From contig CAZFLY010000112.1 of assembly GCA_964519995.1 (NCBI GenBank), forward strand, positions 1-5,105: 5,105 nucleotides of DNA, given 5' to 3'. Source of the stretch: CAZFLY01 sp964519995 (GTDB lineage: Bacteria > Planctomycetota > Phycisphaerae > Sedimentisphaerales > Anaerobacaceae). Position numbers and translations under genes: made by a program. Shown here in pieces: positions 1 through 5,105 of this stretch. The notes under the pieces were generated by a model. That model was not told the DNA's origin. It searched no databases and saw nothing but the letters and a program-made list of their open reading frames with translations. Positions within the stretch are counted from its first letter, which is position 1. Each line of letters opens with the position of its first letter.

Positions 1-952
1 CAATTGAACTCTTGTGTACCTCATAATTTATAACTATGTCGCGCTGTAGTACTAATTTATCCCCGTTTATTAATTTCTCAATTAAAACCCAATTAGCTTT
101 GGCCTTTTTTAAAAATTCACTTACAGCTTCTTCTCTCATTGGATGCACAGATGTAATGCTTAGTAAATCTTCTTCTATATTTCCTGTAAATGCAAAGGCA
201 TTTCCTTCATAACCAATGAGATATTCTGTGATAACAGACTTCTCTTTAAAAAGCTGATATGCTTTATTTATAGTGTGTTCGTTTGCCGGCTTTACCCATT
301 TTCCCGCTGGAGGCCTTGTTGGAATAGATATATAACCCTTTGCATCCCTTAGTCCGGCAATAAAATTAGCGATTTTTTCTATATCTTGTGTATTATCATT
401 AATATCCTGAATAAGCATAGTTTCTGTGGCTATTTTGCCATTGAAGGCATCTGAAAATTCTAATATACCCTGGAATATCTTATCAAGTTGCAAAGATTTG
501 TGGGGTCTGTTAACCCTACGCCAAATATCCTCGCTGACAGCATCAATCTTTAAGGAAACCCAGTCAGCTCCGAATAGGTCATCTCGAACGTCCTTTTGCC
601 ACATAAGAGAAGCGTTTGAAATAACTGCAATTTTAATCCCCAATGGTTTAAGCAATTCTATCTCTTTCCCAAGATTAATATCCAAAGTAGGCTCTCCGTC
701 TGGAACAAAAGTCAGATAATCTATACGCTCTTCTTTATCTTTTGCGTCTTTGACTTTTTTCTCTATAGCCCCTAAGATCTCCTCAGGCTTATAAAACGCC
801 TGTCTTTCAACCTGCATATGTAAGGTTCTTCCGAGTTGACAGTAAACACAAGAATAGGTACAAATTTTAGGTGGGATATTATTTATTCCCAAGCTCTGCC
901 CCAGACGCCTTGATGGAACTGGTCCAAATATGATTAGGTTGTCTTTGCTCAT
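1..952 (-). CDS. Radical SAM protein, COG0731 type (3' end cut by window edge)
   Basis: Radical SAM enzymes use a [4Fe-4S] cluster to cleave S-adenosylmethionine and start radical chemistry; the substrate of this family is not established. I translated it by hand from ATG at 952: 317 codons stay open to the left edge with no stop. Residues 10-18 read GPVPSRRLG, a family hallmark, followed by C31-x3-C35-x2-C38, the cluster ligands, then QLGRT. A VPDGEPTLD stretch (83-91) fits the GGE-like SAM-binding motif. SLKID (133-137) and the PTRPP region (from 211) are also typical. The HPMREEAV stretch (270-277) opens the usual C-terminal helical region, so only a few residues are probably missing. The start has a GGGAAGG site 11 bases upstream and shares a TAATG with the broken reading frame before it. 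GC is about 37%, clearly lower than in the neighbours. Such genes often accompany MinD/NifX-type clusters. I am confident of the superfamily, less so of the function. Confidence 0.9.
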   Translation of the reverse strand, partial: MSKDNLIIFGPVPSRRLGQSLGINNIPPKICTYSCVYCQLGRTLHMQVERQAFYKPEEILGAIEKKVKDAKDKEERIDYLTFVPDGEPTLDINLGKEIELLKPLGIKIAVISNASLMWQKDVRDDLFGADWVSLKIDAVSEDIWRRVNRPHKSLQLDKIFQGILEFSDAFNGKIATETMLIQDINDNTQDIEKIANFIAGLRDAKGYISIPTRPPAGKWVKPANEHTINKAYQLFKEKSVITEYLIGYEGNAFAFTGNIEEDLLSITSVHPMREEAVSEFLKKAKANWVLIEKLINGDKLVLQRDIVINYEVHKSSI

Positions 953-1106
953 TATATTTTAATCCTTCCCTCATCCATGCCTATACCCGCAAAATGTTCC
1001 CCCCCCATCTGCGCCAATCAGCAAATCACAGTTGCTCGCCGAACGTTTAACCCTTGCATAGTTTTTCAACTCGCCATTGCAAAATACGCAAGACTTTTTT
1101 GCTCAA
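952..1106 (-). pseudogene. Relic resembling the N-terminus of thiamine pyrophosphokinase, frameshifted and truncated
   Basis: The stretch between the Mrp stop and the radical SAM start is not empty on the minus strand. In one frame (1102-1001) it reads SCVFCNGELKNYARV and then CDLLIGADGG. This resembles the start of thiamine diphosphokinases, where an (I/V)FxNGEL strand is followed by a D(L/I)IxADGG loop. The frame has no start codon after its preceding TGA. A TTG at 1106 would serve if the six-A run (1100-1095) had one base fewer. After ADGG the frame stops at 971, but across the eight-G run (1006-999) another frame continues EHFAGIGMDEGRIKI to a TAA at 954-952. This recalls the xHxxxxG(I/L) segment that follows ADGG in the family. 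The PD...GDFDS region and the rest of the enzyme are absent. It may be a decayed gene left by a deletion; the two homopolymer indels could also be sequencing errors. The match is short and judged by eye. Confidence 0.5.
964..970 (-). promoter_or_regulatory. Ribosome binding site of the radical SAM gene
   Basis: On the minus strand GGGAAGG lies 11 bases before the ATG at 952. It supports that start. The site lies inside the tail of the thiamine pyrophosphokinase-like relic, whose last possible stop (TAA, 954-952) overlaps the ATG, so the radical SAM gene may once have been translationally coupled to it. Confidence 0.55.
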
Positions 1107-2342
1107 TCAGTGGTCACAAATATTGTCCCCCGTCTCGAGTTTGTTTTCCAAATAAGCTGACACAAGCTCTTCAGGAGCTTGGCCAGATGCGCCTATCACA
1201 ACTTTGATGTCATTCTGGGCAAAAAGCTGTTGTGCTCGCTGTCCCATACCGCTGGCAATAATAATATTCACGTTATTTTCATTTAACCATTTCGGCAACG
1301 CTCCGGGAGCATGGGAGGGAGGACTTGCATCTTTTCTATTTGTAATCTTCTTAATGCTGTCATCGATATCAAAAATTGCAAATTGATCACAATGGCCAAA
1401 ATGAAGGCTTAATTTACCTTGTGCTAATGGAACTGCTATGCGCCTTTTCTTATCTCCTGTTTGTAAAGATTGTGTCTCGTTTAATTCCTGAGCATTGGTA
1501 TCAAGTTCAAGAATGGGATTCAATATTTTTTCGAAAGCCTTTGCCGTTTGACTTTGGTTGTAGTGATATACAAACGGTCTGCCGGAATCGCAAGCTTCTA
1601 CAATTTGCGGGTCTATGGGGATTCGGCCCAGGAAAGGCACATCCATCTGGCCGGCCATAAGTTCACCGCCGCCGGACTTGAATACATCGGTTCTTTCCCC
1701 ACACTTGGGACAAACAAAACCGCTCATATTCTCCAGTACACCAATGACAGGTAGATTAAGATTGCGGCAGAAGGTAATGCACTTGCGAACGTCAGTAAGT
1801 GCCACTTCCTGAGGAGTGGTAACTATAATTGCGCCATCGGCATTTTCCAAAAGCTGGACGATTGAGAGCGGCTCATCGCCCGTTCCGGGAGGCGAATCAA
1901 CAACCAGAAAATCTAAGCCACCCCAATCTACATCTTTTAAGAATTTCTTGATCATCTGATATTTCATTGGGCCTCTCCATATAACGGCGTCGTTACTTGC
2001 CCGCAACAGAAAGCCTATGGACATCACCTTTAAGTTTTCTGCCATTTCAACAGGCAAAATCACATCTCCTTCTGCCTGCAGACTCTTTCCTTCAAGATTT
2101 AGAATCTTCGGGATGCTTGGACCGTGTATATCTATGTCGAGAAGCCCCACTTTCTTGCCAGCGAGTGCGAGTGAAACCGCAAGATTTACCGCAACCGTAC
2201 TTTTGCCCACACCTCCTTTACCGCTCAGCACAAGTATCTGATGCTTTATCTGTTTTACTCTTTGCCGAATTTGCTCTTGTTCAGCCTGTAATTGTTTTTG
2301 TTTATTTTCATCAATCTGAAAAGTGCTATTTTCTCTTGCCAT
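1107..2342 (-). CDS. mrp: Mrp/NBP35-family ATPase fused to a NifX/orange-protein-like domain
   Basis: Mrp (ApbC/NBP35) proteins are cytoplasmic dimeric P-loop ATPases that bind and transfer Fe-S clusters. The 411-residue product has a charged N-terminal helix, then the deviant Walker A GKGGVGKST (41-49), the A' box DIDIHGPS (69-76), Walker B with VVDSPPGTGDE (147-157), and the CPKC pair (211-214) expected to hold the bridging [4Fe-4S] cluster. A low-complexity linker (about 280-300) leads into a second domain of the dinitrogenase FeMo-cofactor/NifX family, with SLHFGHC (312-318), a conserved PSHAPGALPKWL stretch, ASGMGQRA (363-370) and a C-terminal GDNICDH. The fusion matches the MrpORP architecture known from Desulfovibrio. 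The start is backed by AGGA 8 bases upstream, which overlaps the stop of the thiamine-binding-like gene. All ATPase motifs look intact. It probably handles an Fe-S or mixed-metal cluster; the actual client is inferred, not shown. Confidence 0.93.
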   Translation of the reverse strand: MARENSTFQIDENKQKQLQAEQEQIRQRVKQIKHQILVLSGKGGVGKSTVAVNLAVSLALAGKKVGLLDIDIHGPSIPKILNLEGKSLQAEGDVILPVEMAENLKVMSIGFLLRASNDAVIWRGPMKYQMIKKFLKDVDWGGLDFLVVDSPPGTGDEPLSIVQLLENADGAIIVTTPQEVALTDVRKCITFCRNLNLPVIGVLENMSGFVCPKCGERTDVFKSGGGELMAGQMDVPFLGRIPIDPQIVEACDSGRPFVYHYNQSQTAKAFEKILNPILELDTNAQELNETQSLQTGDKKRRIAVPLAQGKLSLHFGHCDQFAIFDIDDSIKKITNRKDASPPSHAPGALPKWLNENNVNIIIASGMGQRAQQLFAQNDIKVVIGASGQAPEELVSAYLENKLETGDNICDH

Positions 2343-2352
2343 AGTTCATTTC

Positions 2353-2610
2353 CTATTCTTCAAAATTAACTTCGGGACACGCATTGGAAATCTTTGCGGT
2401 TAATACAATCTCATATCTTTGAGCAAGTTTCTCAAAGGCCTTCTGCAGGCTTTCGAAAACCACCGGTTCCTCTCCTGTGACGAAGGTGCTCATTGGCCCC
2501 AGCTCAACCTTTATCTTGTTACTCTCTAAAGCCTGAATAAATTGCCGAATCGGTTTGGTCAATTCATTCTGGCGTAATGGATATAAACTTATTTCTGCCT
2601 GCACTTTCAT
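2353..2610 (-). CDS. YkoF/thiamine-binding-like single-domain protein
   Basis: This 85-residue protein resembles the YkoF/MTH1187 thiamine-binding superfamily, ferredoxin-fold proteins that bind thiamine or its hydroxymethylpyrimidine part. Visible signatures are SLYPL near the N-terminus (8-12), GPMST in the middle (38-42) and SNACP near the end (75-79). Between them lie helices rich in Q, K and E. Bacillus YkoF carries two such domains in tandem; here there is one, so the protein would have to form oligomers to build a full site. No signal peptide or membrane segment is visible. Its ATG overlaps the stop of the methyltransferase as ATGA, and it ends 10 bases before the Mrp gene, so it is surely co-translated with them. 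Ligand binding is inferred from the family. A thiamine pyrophosphokinase-like relic further down the same transcript gives mild independent support for a thiamine link. Confidence 0.75.
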   Translation of the reverse strand: MKVQAEISLYPLRQNELTKPIRQFIQALESNKIKVELGPMSTFVTGEEPVVFESLQKAFEKLAQRYEIVLTAKISNACPEVNFEE

Positions 2611-3314
2611 AACTCAATCTTCGCCGCGATAAATGCTCCACGCCTGCTTAATATTAGATGGCCTATAAATTCACATAACGGTGACAACCACAATAACCAG
2701 CTTCTCTCCGGAACAAACCCTGCAATCAAAATCTGTGGTCTACCAAACGGTTCTAACAGCTCCTTAACCTGCTTCGGTGAAAATAGGTTTGCCGAAGAAT
2801 ACACACTACCCGATTTGTTTTTCCTTTTTTGGTTGTAGCTGTACAAAGCATTCAATACACCAGCTATGATCTTTCCTGATGGTTTCTTTACGCAACGTAT
2901 CATTTCCGAGAGCATCTTTTGGGGATTTGCAGTAAATTCAAGCGTAGTAATTGCCGCTGCAACATCAAAACTCTCATCATCAAATTGCAAATTTTCCCCA
3001 TTAGCTACTTGAAACCTGGCATTGGCTATGTTCCTGCCTCTTGCAGCTTCTATCATTTCTCTGGAGACATCAACACCTGTTACCTGAAATCCTCTACTGC
3101 TAAAGTACTCACTCCAGTGGCCGGTTCCACAACCAACTTCTAAAAGCTGGCTGCCGTTGTCGATGCTTGGCAGTAATCGACCAATCGCTTTTTTCTCCAA
3201 TCGATCATATACAGAACCATGTGGGGTTGAATACCATTTATCGTAACGGTTAACTATTCTGCCGAAATCAAAATTTGACGCAGGCAAAGTACCTTTGCTT
3301 TCAGCCAAGGGCAT
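2607..3314 (-). CDS. Class I SAM-dependent methyltransferase
   Basis: The 235-residue protein is a Rossmann-fold methyltransferase that takes the methyl group from S-adenosylmethionine; the acceptor is unknown. Motif I is LLEVGCGTG (57-65), and the acidic residue at the end of strand 2 is D82 in VTGVDVS. FDDESFDVAAAITTLEF (111-127) is the usual motif following the cofactor pocket, and a KKPSGKIIAGVLN strand comes later (143-155). The N-terminal segment with FDFGRIVNRYDKWYSTPHG (15-33) is typical of Methyltransf_11-type enzymes in which it caps the active site. The C-terminus holds a hydrophobic WLLWLSPLCEFIGHLIL patch (206-222), probably an amphipathic helix rather than a membrane anchor. GGAGAGAGA sits 6 bases before the ATG, inside the end of the MinD gene, and the two genes overlap by 14 bases. 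Coupling to the ATPase genes suggests a shared process, but a small-molecule or metalloid substrate cannot be chosen from sequence. Confidence 0.88.
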   Translation of the reverse strand: MPLAESKGTLPASNFDFGRIVNRYDKWYSTPHGSVYDRLEKKAIGRLLPSIDNGSQLLEVGCGTGHWSEYFSSRGFQVTGVDVSREMIEAARGRNIANARFQVANGENLQFDDESFDVAAAITTLEFTANPQKMLSEMIRCVKKPSGKIIAGVLNALYSYNQKRKNKSGSVYSSANLFSPKQVKELLEPFGRPQILIAGFVPERSWLLWLSPLCEFIGHLILSRRGAFIAAKIEL

Positions 3315-4191
3315 ATACGATCTCTCTCCATAATGTTTTTACTATCTCTGCTATATCACCGCCCGTGTACTCAATTAGCGTCGCTTGCATGATCTGGGCT
3401 TTCGTGAAGGCCTCATCGTAAGGGATTTTGCCAACTATTTTTAATCCCTTCTTGCGGATATCTTCACTAATCTTACCGGCCATTTCAGGATTTATGTCGG
3501 CTTTGTTGATACACACCAAAGTTTTGATGCTGAAACTTGCTGTAAGATCTGCCACTCTTTCCAAATCATGTATGCCCGACAATGTAGGCTCGGTCACTAT
3601 AAGCACTAGACTGGATCCAGTTATTGAGGCAATAACCGGACAACCTATTCCCGGTGAGCCGTCAACAATAATTAAATCCTTCTTTTGCTCTTCAGCGATT
3701 CTCTTTGCCTCCTTGCGAATCAGGGTTACTAATTTCCCGCTGTTTTCCTCAGCAATTCCCAACCTGGCATGAACCATTGTCCCGAATCGTGTATCTGATA
3801 TGAACCACTGTCCATTTATACAATCGTTAAATTCAATCGCATCCACCGGACAAAACTCCACACATACCTTACAGCCTTCACACGAAACAGGGTCAATGGT
3901 AAATGTCCTGTCAACCACGTCATTTGCTTGGCCATTGAAATGTATCGCGTCGAATCTGCACAAATCCTGGCACCTACCACAACCAATACATTTTTCAGTG
4001 ATTATTGTTGCCCGTTTGCCACCTGAAAAATCGTTGGTTTGCTTAATCTTAGGCTCTAAAACCAGGTGCAGGTCCGCTGCATCGACGTCACAATCAGCAA
4101 ACACTGCATTTCTCGCAAGTGCTGCAAACGATGCCACAATGCTCGTTTTACCTGTTCCGCCCTTGCCACTTATTACTACTAATTCTTTCAT
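3301..4191 (-). CDS. MinD-superfamily P-loop ATPase with inserted ferredoxin domain
   Basis: This belongs to the COG1149 type, MinD-like ATPases that carry two [4Fe-4S] clusters. I chose the ATG at 4191 (296 residues) because AAAGG lies 8 bases upstream. A TTG at 4221 in the same frame has no such support and would add ten residues before the conserved strand. Walker A is GKGGTGKTS (9-17) and the A' box DCDVDAADLH (33-42). The inserted ferredoxin carries C68-x2-C71-x2-C74-x3-C78 and C104-x2-C107-x2-C110-x3-C114-P. Walker B is LIIVDGSPGIG (173-183), and the NKAD sequence (229-232) follows a later strand. All eight cluster ligands and the ATPase motifs are intact. Relatives include the Orp3/Orp4 proteins of the Desulfovibrio orange-protein complex, which work as a pair; only one copy is in this window. 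It likely couples ATP hydrolysis to electron or cluster transfer together with the neighbouring ferredoxin and Mrp fusion. Confidence 0.93.
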   Translation of the reverse strand: MKELVVISGKGGTGKTSIVASFAALARNAVFADCDVDAADLHLVLEPKIKQTNDFSGGKRATIITEKCIGCGRCQDLCRFDAIHFNGQANDVVDRTFTIDPVSCEGCKVCVEFCPVDAIEFNDCINGQWFISDTRFGTMVHARLGIAEENSGKLVTLIRKEAKRIAEEQKKDLIIVDGSPGIGCPVIASITGSSLVLIVTEPTLSGIHDLERVADLTASFSIKTLVCINKADINPEMAGKISEDIRKKGLKIVGKIPYDEAFTKAQIMQATLIEYTGGDIAEIVKTLWREIVYALG

Positions 4192-4199
4192 GAAATCAG

Positions 4200-4204
4200 C
4201 CTTT
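4200..4204 (-). promoter_or_regulatory. Ribosome binding site that sets the MinD ATPase start
   Basis: AAAGG on the minus strand, 8 bases before the ATG at 4191. It decides between that ATG and the in-frame TTG at 4221, which lies only 5 bases after the ferredoxin stop and has no comparable site. Confidence 0.6.
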
Positions 4205-4226
4205 CGATAACAGCGGGACAAACTAA

Positions 4227-4622
4227 TTACGAATCAGAGCTATCGGGGGATACTGATTTTCTGGCATTAGCGAAATCAGCTTTCATGGCAGTTAGTTTGT
4301 CTATAGTAAGGCCAGCCACCTTTTCTTCCTTCTTGAAGTACCGAACCATACGTTCGAGGAATGCCTGCTGCTTCTGAGGAGTTTCAAAATGTTTCAAAAG
4401 AATTTTGGTTTTTTCTACGTTTGCTTCAACCTCCTGCGGAATCCTTTCGCTATCGTGCCGGACAGCTTCCTGCGGGCAAATATCGTGACATTGGCCGCAC
4501 CGAATACACGCATCATCGTTAATAACTGCTTTTTGGTCCTCTTTTAGTGTAATCGCGTCCACCGGACAATCATCGACACATACGCCACAGCCCACACACA
4601 AATCCTCATTAACCCACGGCAT
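4227..4622 (-). CDS. 2x[4Fe-4S] ferredoxin-like protein with C-terminal helical tail
   Basis: A 131-residue electron-transfer protein. Starting from ATG at 4622, the first half is a bacterial dicluster ferredoxin with C9-x2-C12-x2-C15-x3-C19-P and C39-x2-C42-x2-C45-x3-C49-P, enough for two [4Fe-4S] clusters. The second half (from about residue 64) is a charged, predicted helical tail containing RMVRYFKKEEKVAG (91-104), ending in a serine/aspartate-rich stretch. The start is set by a strong AAGGAGG 8 bases upstream. An upstream in-frame TTG at 4658 would place that site inside the coding region and is unlikely. It lies 67 bases after the upstream methyltransferase and 35 bases before the MinD ATPase. 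It probably delivers electrons to, or docks on, the MinD/Mrp ATPases; the tail may be the docking part. The partner assignment is an inference from gene order. Confidence 0.9.
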   Translation of the reverse strand: MPWVNEDLCVGCGVCVDDCPVDAITLKEDQKAVINDDACIRCGQCHDICPQEAVRHDSERIPQEVEANVEKTKILLKHFETPQKQQAFLERMVRYFKKEEKVAGLTIDKLTAMKADFANARKSVSPDSSDS

Positions 4623-4668
4623 ATTCTTTGCCTCCTTCTCTATTTGCACAAAGTTCAAACTCTACCAT
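4609..4668 (-). other. Possible 19-codon leader ORF overlapping the ferredoxin start
   Basis: On the minus strand an ATG at 4668 follows AGGAAAGGA with a 5-base gap and opens a 19-codon frame (MVEFELCANREGGKEYAVG) that ends at TAA 4611-4609. The frame runs through the ferredoxin ribosome binding site and ends 14 bases inside the ferredoxin gene, in a different frame. It could couple ferredoxin translation to upstream ribosomes, or be chance. The peptide has no recognisable family. Confidence 0.2.
4631..4637 (-). promoter_or_regulatory. Strong ribosome binding site of the ferredoxin gene
   Basis: AAGGAGG on the minus strand, a full match to the anti-Shine-Dalgarno core, 8 bases before the ATG at 4622. 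It decides the start against the TTG at 4658, and is the best such site in the window, which fits a protein needed in larger amounts. Confidence 0.75.
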
Positions 4669-4689
4669 TATGATCCTTTCCTATTCAGA

Positions 4690-5105
4690 TCAATTCTTAC
4701 TGCGAAAACCGGTCACCCAAAGGATTTGTTTATGTTCAATTCGTTTAGTCCGGATATCTTTGAAACCGGCCTTACAGAGAGAACCTGTTAATTCCTTATT
4801 GGTATAGTAGTTCTCATTCCATAACTTTTGGGCCAATGAGTTGCGCGGGAATTCAACGACAATTACTTCGCCGCCCGGTCGCAAGACGCGATGGGCCTCA
4901 CGCAAAACCGCTTGTGGATTTTTCATCTCATGCAAAGCCCACATTATTATTATCGCATCCAAAGTTCCGTAAAGAAACTCAAGGTTAGCTGCATCTTTAT
5001 GAATGCATCTGACATTTTTGCCGGTTTTCGCAATCTCCTGATAGTCTGGAAAACTTTCGCCCGAAATGTCTATACCTGTCACTTGCTGGCCATAGGTGTC
5101 AGCCA
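4690..5105 (-). CDS. Class I SAM-dependent methyltransferase, UbiE-like (5' end cut by window edge)
   Basis: The last 137 codons of a Rossmann-fold methyltransferase are present. The frame is open to the right edge, with ADTYGQQ preceding VTGIDISGES, so the GTG at 5082 is an internal valine and not the start. VTGIDIS is the second strand, whose aspartate binds the SAM ribose; motif I (GxGxG) must lie just outside the window. Further on are KDAANLEF (motif II region), GTLDAIIIMWALHEM, and the family-typical VLREAHRVLRPGGEVIVVEF. The last third holds a NYYTNKELTGSLCKAGF helix region, the usual Methyltransf_11/25 C-terminus. The substrate is unknown. It differs in sequence from the second methyltransferase downstream, so the two are not recent duplicates. 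The TGA at 4692-4690 is followed by a 67-base gap to the ferredoxin gene with no clear terminator or promoter, so the genes probably share a transcript. Confidence 0.85.
   Translation of the reverse strand, partial: ADTYGQQVTGIDISGESFPDYQEIAKTGKNVRCIHKDAANLEFLYGTLDAIIIMWALHEMKNPQAVLREAHRVLRPGGEVIVVEFPRNSLAQKLWNENYYTNKELTGSLCKAGFKDIRTKRIEHKQILWVTGFRSKN

Noticed and set aside
426..719. 97-codon plus-strand open frame
   Set aside because: It lies antisense within the radical SAM gene, whose motifs are clear on the minus strand.
1094..1100. A-AAA-AAG run as a programmed -1 frameshift site
   Set aside because: The phase is wrong: moving from the TTG frame into the NGEL frame needs a +1 (or -2) shift, and the frame in which the heptamer is in phase begins at a stop codon. 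No supporting stem-loop is evident.
1040..1106. Rho-independent terminator after the Mrp gene
   Set aside because: Only weak short inverted repeats such as TTGC...GCAA are present, without a GC-rich stem followed by a T run on the minus strand.
977..1207. 76-codon open frame on the plus strand over the Mrp 3' end and spacer
   Set aside because: It is antisense to the Mrp fusion and the relic, has no family resemblance and no good ribosome site.
3428..4210. Two long plus-strand open frames (114 and 136 codons)
   Set aside because: Both are shadows of the MinD-type ATPase; the minus strand carries intact Walker and ferredoxin motifs.
5080..5082. GTG at 5082 as start of the right-hand methyltransferase
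   Set aside because: The frame stays open to the window edge and the GTG falls just before the second Rossmann strand, so motif I must be encoded upstream, outside the window.
1..5105. CRISPR array, tRNA, rRNA or insertion sequence
   Set aside because: No regularly spaced repeats, no tRNA-like cloverleaf, and no transposase or terminal inverted repeats were found; nearly all bases are accounted for by minus-strand genes.

Overview
The window looks like part of a chromosome from a strictly anaerobic bacterium. The evidence is the density of iron-sulfur proteins, the MinD/Mrp-type ATPases with ferredoxin and NifX-like domains, and a CxxxCxxC radical SAM enzyme. The phylum cannot be fixed from sequence alone. 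This gene set is familiar from sulfate reducers (Desulfobacterota) and other uncultured anaerobes. GC content is moderate, about 45-47% in hand-counted stretches of the main operon.

Everything supported lies on the minus strand and reads from the right edge to the left edge as one tight gene train. In transcription order it holds: (1) the C-terminal part of a class I SAM methyltransferase (right edge to 4690); (2) a 2x[4Fe-4S] ferredoxin-like protein with a long C-terminal tail (4622-4227); (3) a MinD-superfamily ATPase with an inserted ferredoxin domain (4191-3301); (4) a second, complete SAM methyltransferase (3314-2607), overlapping gene 3 by 14 bases; (5) a single-domain YkoF/thiamine-binding-like protein (2610-2353), overlapping gene 4 by 4 bases; (6) an Mrp/NBP35 ATPase fused to a C-terminal NifX/orange-protein-like domain (2342-1107); (7) a 155-base relic that resembles the N-terminus of a thiamine pyrophosphokinase but is broken at two homopolymer runs and cut short (1106-952); (8) a COG0731-type radical SAM protein (952 to the left edge), nearly complete. 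No promoter or convincing terminator is visible inside the window.

The core (genes 2, 3 and 6) resembles the Mrp/MinD ATPase sets that accompany orange-protein (ORP) type NifX/NafY-family proteins in Desulfovibrio. These are thought to handle Fe-S or mixed-metal clusters, and in that setting have also been linked to cell division. The radical SAM gene is a common companion of such sets. Less expected here are the two interspersed methyltransferases and the apparent thiamine link (YkoF-like gene plus pyrophosphokinase relic). The radical SAM gene is markedly more AT-rich (about 37% GC by hand count) than the rest, and its border coincides with the broken relic, which suggests a rearrangement seam.
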